Positions 15,013-16,070 of a DNA stretch of 16,070 nucleotides are shown here, in pieces. Position 1 is the stretch's first letter. Each line of letters begins with the position of its first letter. Origin of the DNA: Flavobacteriales bacterium. Its GTDB lineage: Bacteria; Bacteroidota; Bacteroidia; Flavobacteriales; BACL11. The translations under genes were made by a program, and so were the position numbers. Location: the NCBI GenBank assembly GCA_018664745.1, contig JABJNS010000057.1:1-16070 (forward strand). Reading direction: 5' to 3'. Below the pieces are notes generated by a model. It saw only the letters and a program-made list of their open reading frames with translations, did no database searches and had not been told where the DNA came from.

Positions 15013-16070
15013 ATGGAACAAGTAGAAAGATATATCCCTAAACATAAAGTTAGAATTGTAACAGCCGCCTCTCTTTTTGATGGACATGATGCTGCCATCA
15101 ATATTATGAGAAGAATTATTCAAGCAACAGGCTGTGAGGTAATTCATTTAGGACATGATAGAAGTGTAGAAGAAGTAGTAAATTGCGCCATAGAAGAAGA
15201 TGCAAATGCTATTGCAATGACTTCCTACCAAGGAGGACATACAGAGTACTTAAAGTACATGTATGACTTACTACAAGAGAAAAAAGCCACACACATAAAA
15301 ATATTTGCTGGTGGCGGAGGTACTATCCTACCAGAAGAAATAACAGAACTTGAAGCTTACGGAATAACAAGAATATATCACCCAGATGATGGTAGAGAAA
15401 TGGGGTTACAGGGAATGATAAACGACCTAATTGAGCGTTCAGACTTTTTAGTTGGAGAATATTTGAATGGAGAGGTTTCAGCAGTAAAAGAAAAGAATGT
15501 AAATGCAATTGCAAGGTTAATTTCAGCAGCAGAAAATTGCCCAGAAAAACACGCCTCTACCATATCTGAGATAAAAGAATTGGCAAAACAATCCGACACT
15601 CCTGTACTAGGAGTTACAGGAACAGGTGGTGCAGGAAAATCATCATTAGTGGATGAGTTGGTAAGAAGATTCATTATTGACTTTCCTAATAAAAACATTG
15701 CCATTGTATCAGTTGATCCTTCCAAAAGAAAAACGGGAGGTGCACTGTTAGGAGATAGAATAAGAATGAATGCCATAAAATCTGACCAAGTATATATGCG
15801 TTCATTGGCAACAAGGCAAGCCAACTTAGCCCTATCAGCACATGTGAATGATGCATTAGATGTCCTAAGAGTTGCTAATTATGATTTTATCATTTTGGAA
15901 ACTTCAGGTATTGGGCAATCCGATACTGAAATTATTGAACACTCTGATGTTTCTCTATATGTAATGACTCCAGAATATGGTGCTGCTACACAATTGGAAA
16001 AGATTGACATGTTAGATTTTGCTGACCTCATCTCAATAAACAAGTTTGATAAAAAAGGAGGATTGGATGC
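15013..16070 (+). CDS. icmF: IcmF, fused B12-dependent acyl-CoA mutase, 3' end cut by window
   Basis: N-terminal 352 residues of a protein whose family is about 1,100 aa. IcmF interconverts isobutyryl-CoA and n-butyryl-CoA using adenosylcobalamin. Unlike the separate mutase/MeaB system, it carries its GTPase chaperone in the same chain, between the B12 domain and the catalytic barrel. Seen: a B12-binding Rossmann domain at about 12-145 with the cobalamin-ligand motif DGHDAA (23-28; His25 is the lower ligand), GHDRS (47-51), and AGGGG plus an HPDDGRE segment; then a MeaB-like G domain with Walker A GVTGTGGAGKSS (200-211), SVDPSKRKTGGALLGDRIRMN (233-253), ETSGIGQ (296-302) and NKFD (343-346). 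The catalytic TIM barrel lies beyond the edge. The ATG at 15013 follows an A-rich leader and directly precedes the conserved N-terminus. Some databases label such proteins 'methylmalonyl-CoA mutase family'. Antisense ORFs here are shadows. Confidence 0.93.
   Translation, partial: MEQVERYIPKHKVRIVTAASLFDGHDAAINIMRRIIQATGCEVIHLGHDRSVEEVVNCAIEEDANAIAMTSYQGGHTEYLKYMYDLLQEKKATHIKIFAGGGGTILPEEITELEAYGITRIYHPDDGREMGLQGMINDLIERSDFLVGEYLNGEVSAVKEKNVNAIARLISAAENCPEKHASTISEIKELAKQSDTPVLGVTGTGGAGKSSLVDELVRRFIIDFPNKNIAIVSVDPSKRKTGGALLGDRIRMNAIKSDQVYMRSLATRQANLALSAHVNDALDVLRVANYDFIILETSGIGQSDTEIIEHSDVSLYVMTPEYGAATQLEKIDMLDFADLISINKFDKKGGLD

Noticed and set aside
15323..15824. Minus-strand ORFs (63 and 148 codons) opposite icmF.
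   Set aside because: Antisense shadows of a strongly conserved B12/G-domain coding sequence.

Overview
The window looks like a chromosomal piece of an AT-rich member of the Bacteroidota, probably Flavobacteriales-like. The evidence is type IX secretion (T9SS) C-terminal sorting domains, Bacteroidota repeat modules (GCTDxxACNYN..DDGSC, ICxGDSI..GCDSI, LxxLxCxxNxLxxLDLS leucine-rich repeats), start codons without a clear Shine-Dalgarno sequence, and promoter-like TAnnTTTG boxes. The genus is not identifiable from this sequence.

Layout. (1) 1-2797, plus strand: the 3' three quarters of valS (valyl-tRNA synthetase), overlapping by 8 nt a small outer-membrane beta-barrel gene of DUF481/YdiY type. 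(2) 2798-3005: a convergent intergenic spacer filled with G+C-rich palindromes and two copies of an interspersed palindromic unit. (3) 3006-14702, minus strand: seven secreted-protein genes all pointing the same way. Most are joined by TAATG or ATGA stop/start overlaps or 3-nt gaps, so they probably form one operon with one possible internal promoter at about 7650. In transcription order they encode a 901-aa Asp-box beta-propeller, two leucine-rich-repeat proteins (336 and 205 aa), a LamG protein (383 aa), a CotH-kinase-like protein (497 aa), a 1272-aa multidomain protein (CXXCH-bearing domain, lamin-tail domain, eight Cys-pair repeats), and a 267-aa NGSFE-type protein that is frameshifted at a T8G8 tract. 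(4) 14703-15012: a divergent regulatory spacer with two pairs of direct repeats. (5) 15013 to the right edge, plus strand: the first 352 residues of IcmF, a fused B12-dependent acyl-CoA mutase with its built-in G-protein chaperone.

How it fits together. The minus-strand block reads as a cell-surface or secreted cargo operon: every product has an N-terminal export signal and a C-terminal sorting-like tail. Only the first and sixth proteins carry a full T9SS type A domain with the YPNP start. The other five end in a compact 38-39 residue tail that keeps the 'VDxLGRE' and 'LFYIYNDGTxEKKIIxE' parts and lacks the YPNP part. This 'mini-CTD' and the homopolymer-interrupted last gene are the most unusual signals here. 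valS and icmF are ordinary metabolic genes at the flanks, both cut by the window edges.
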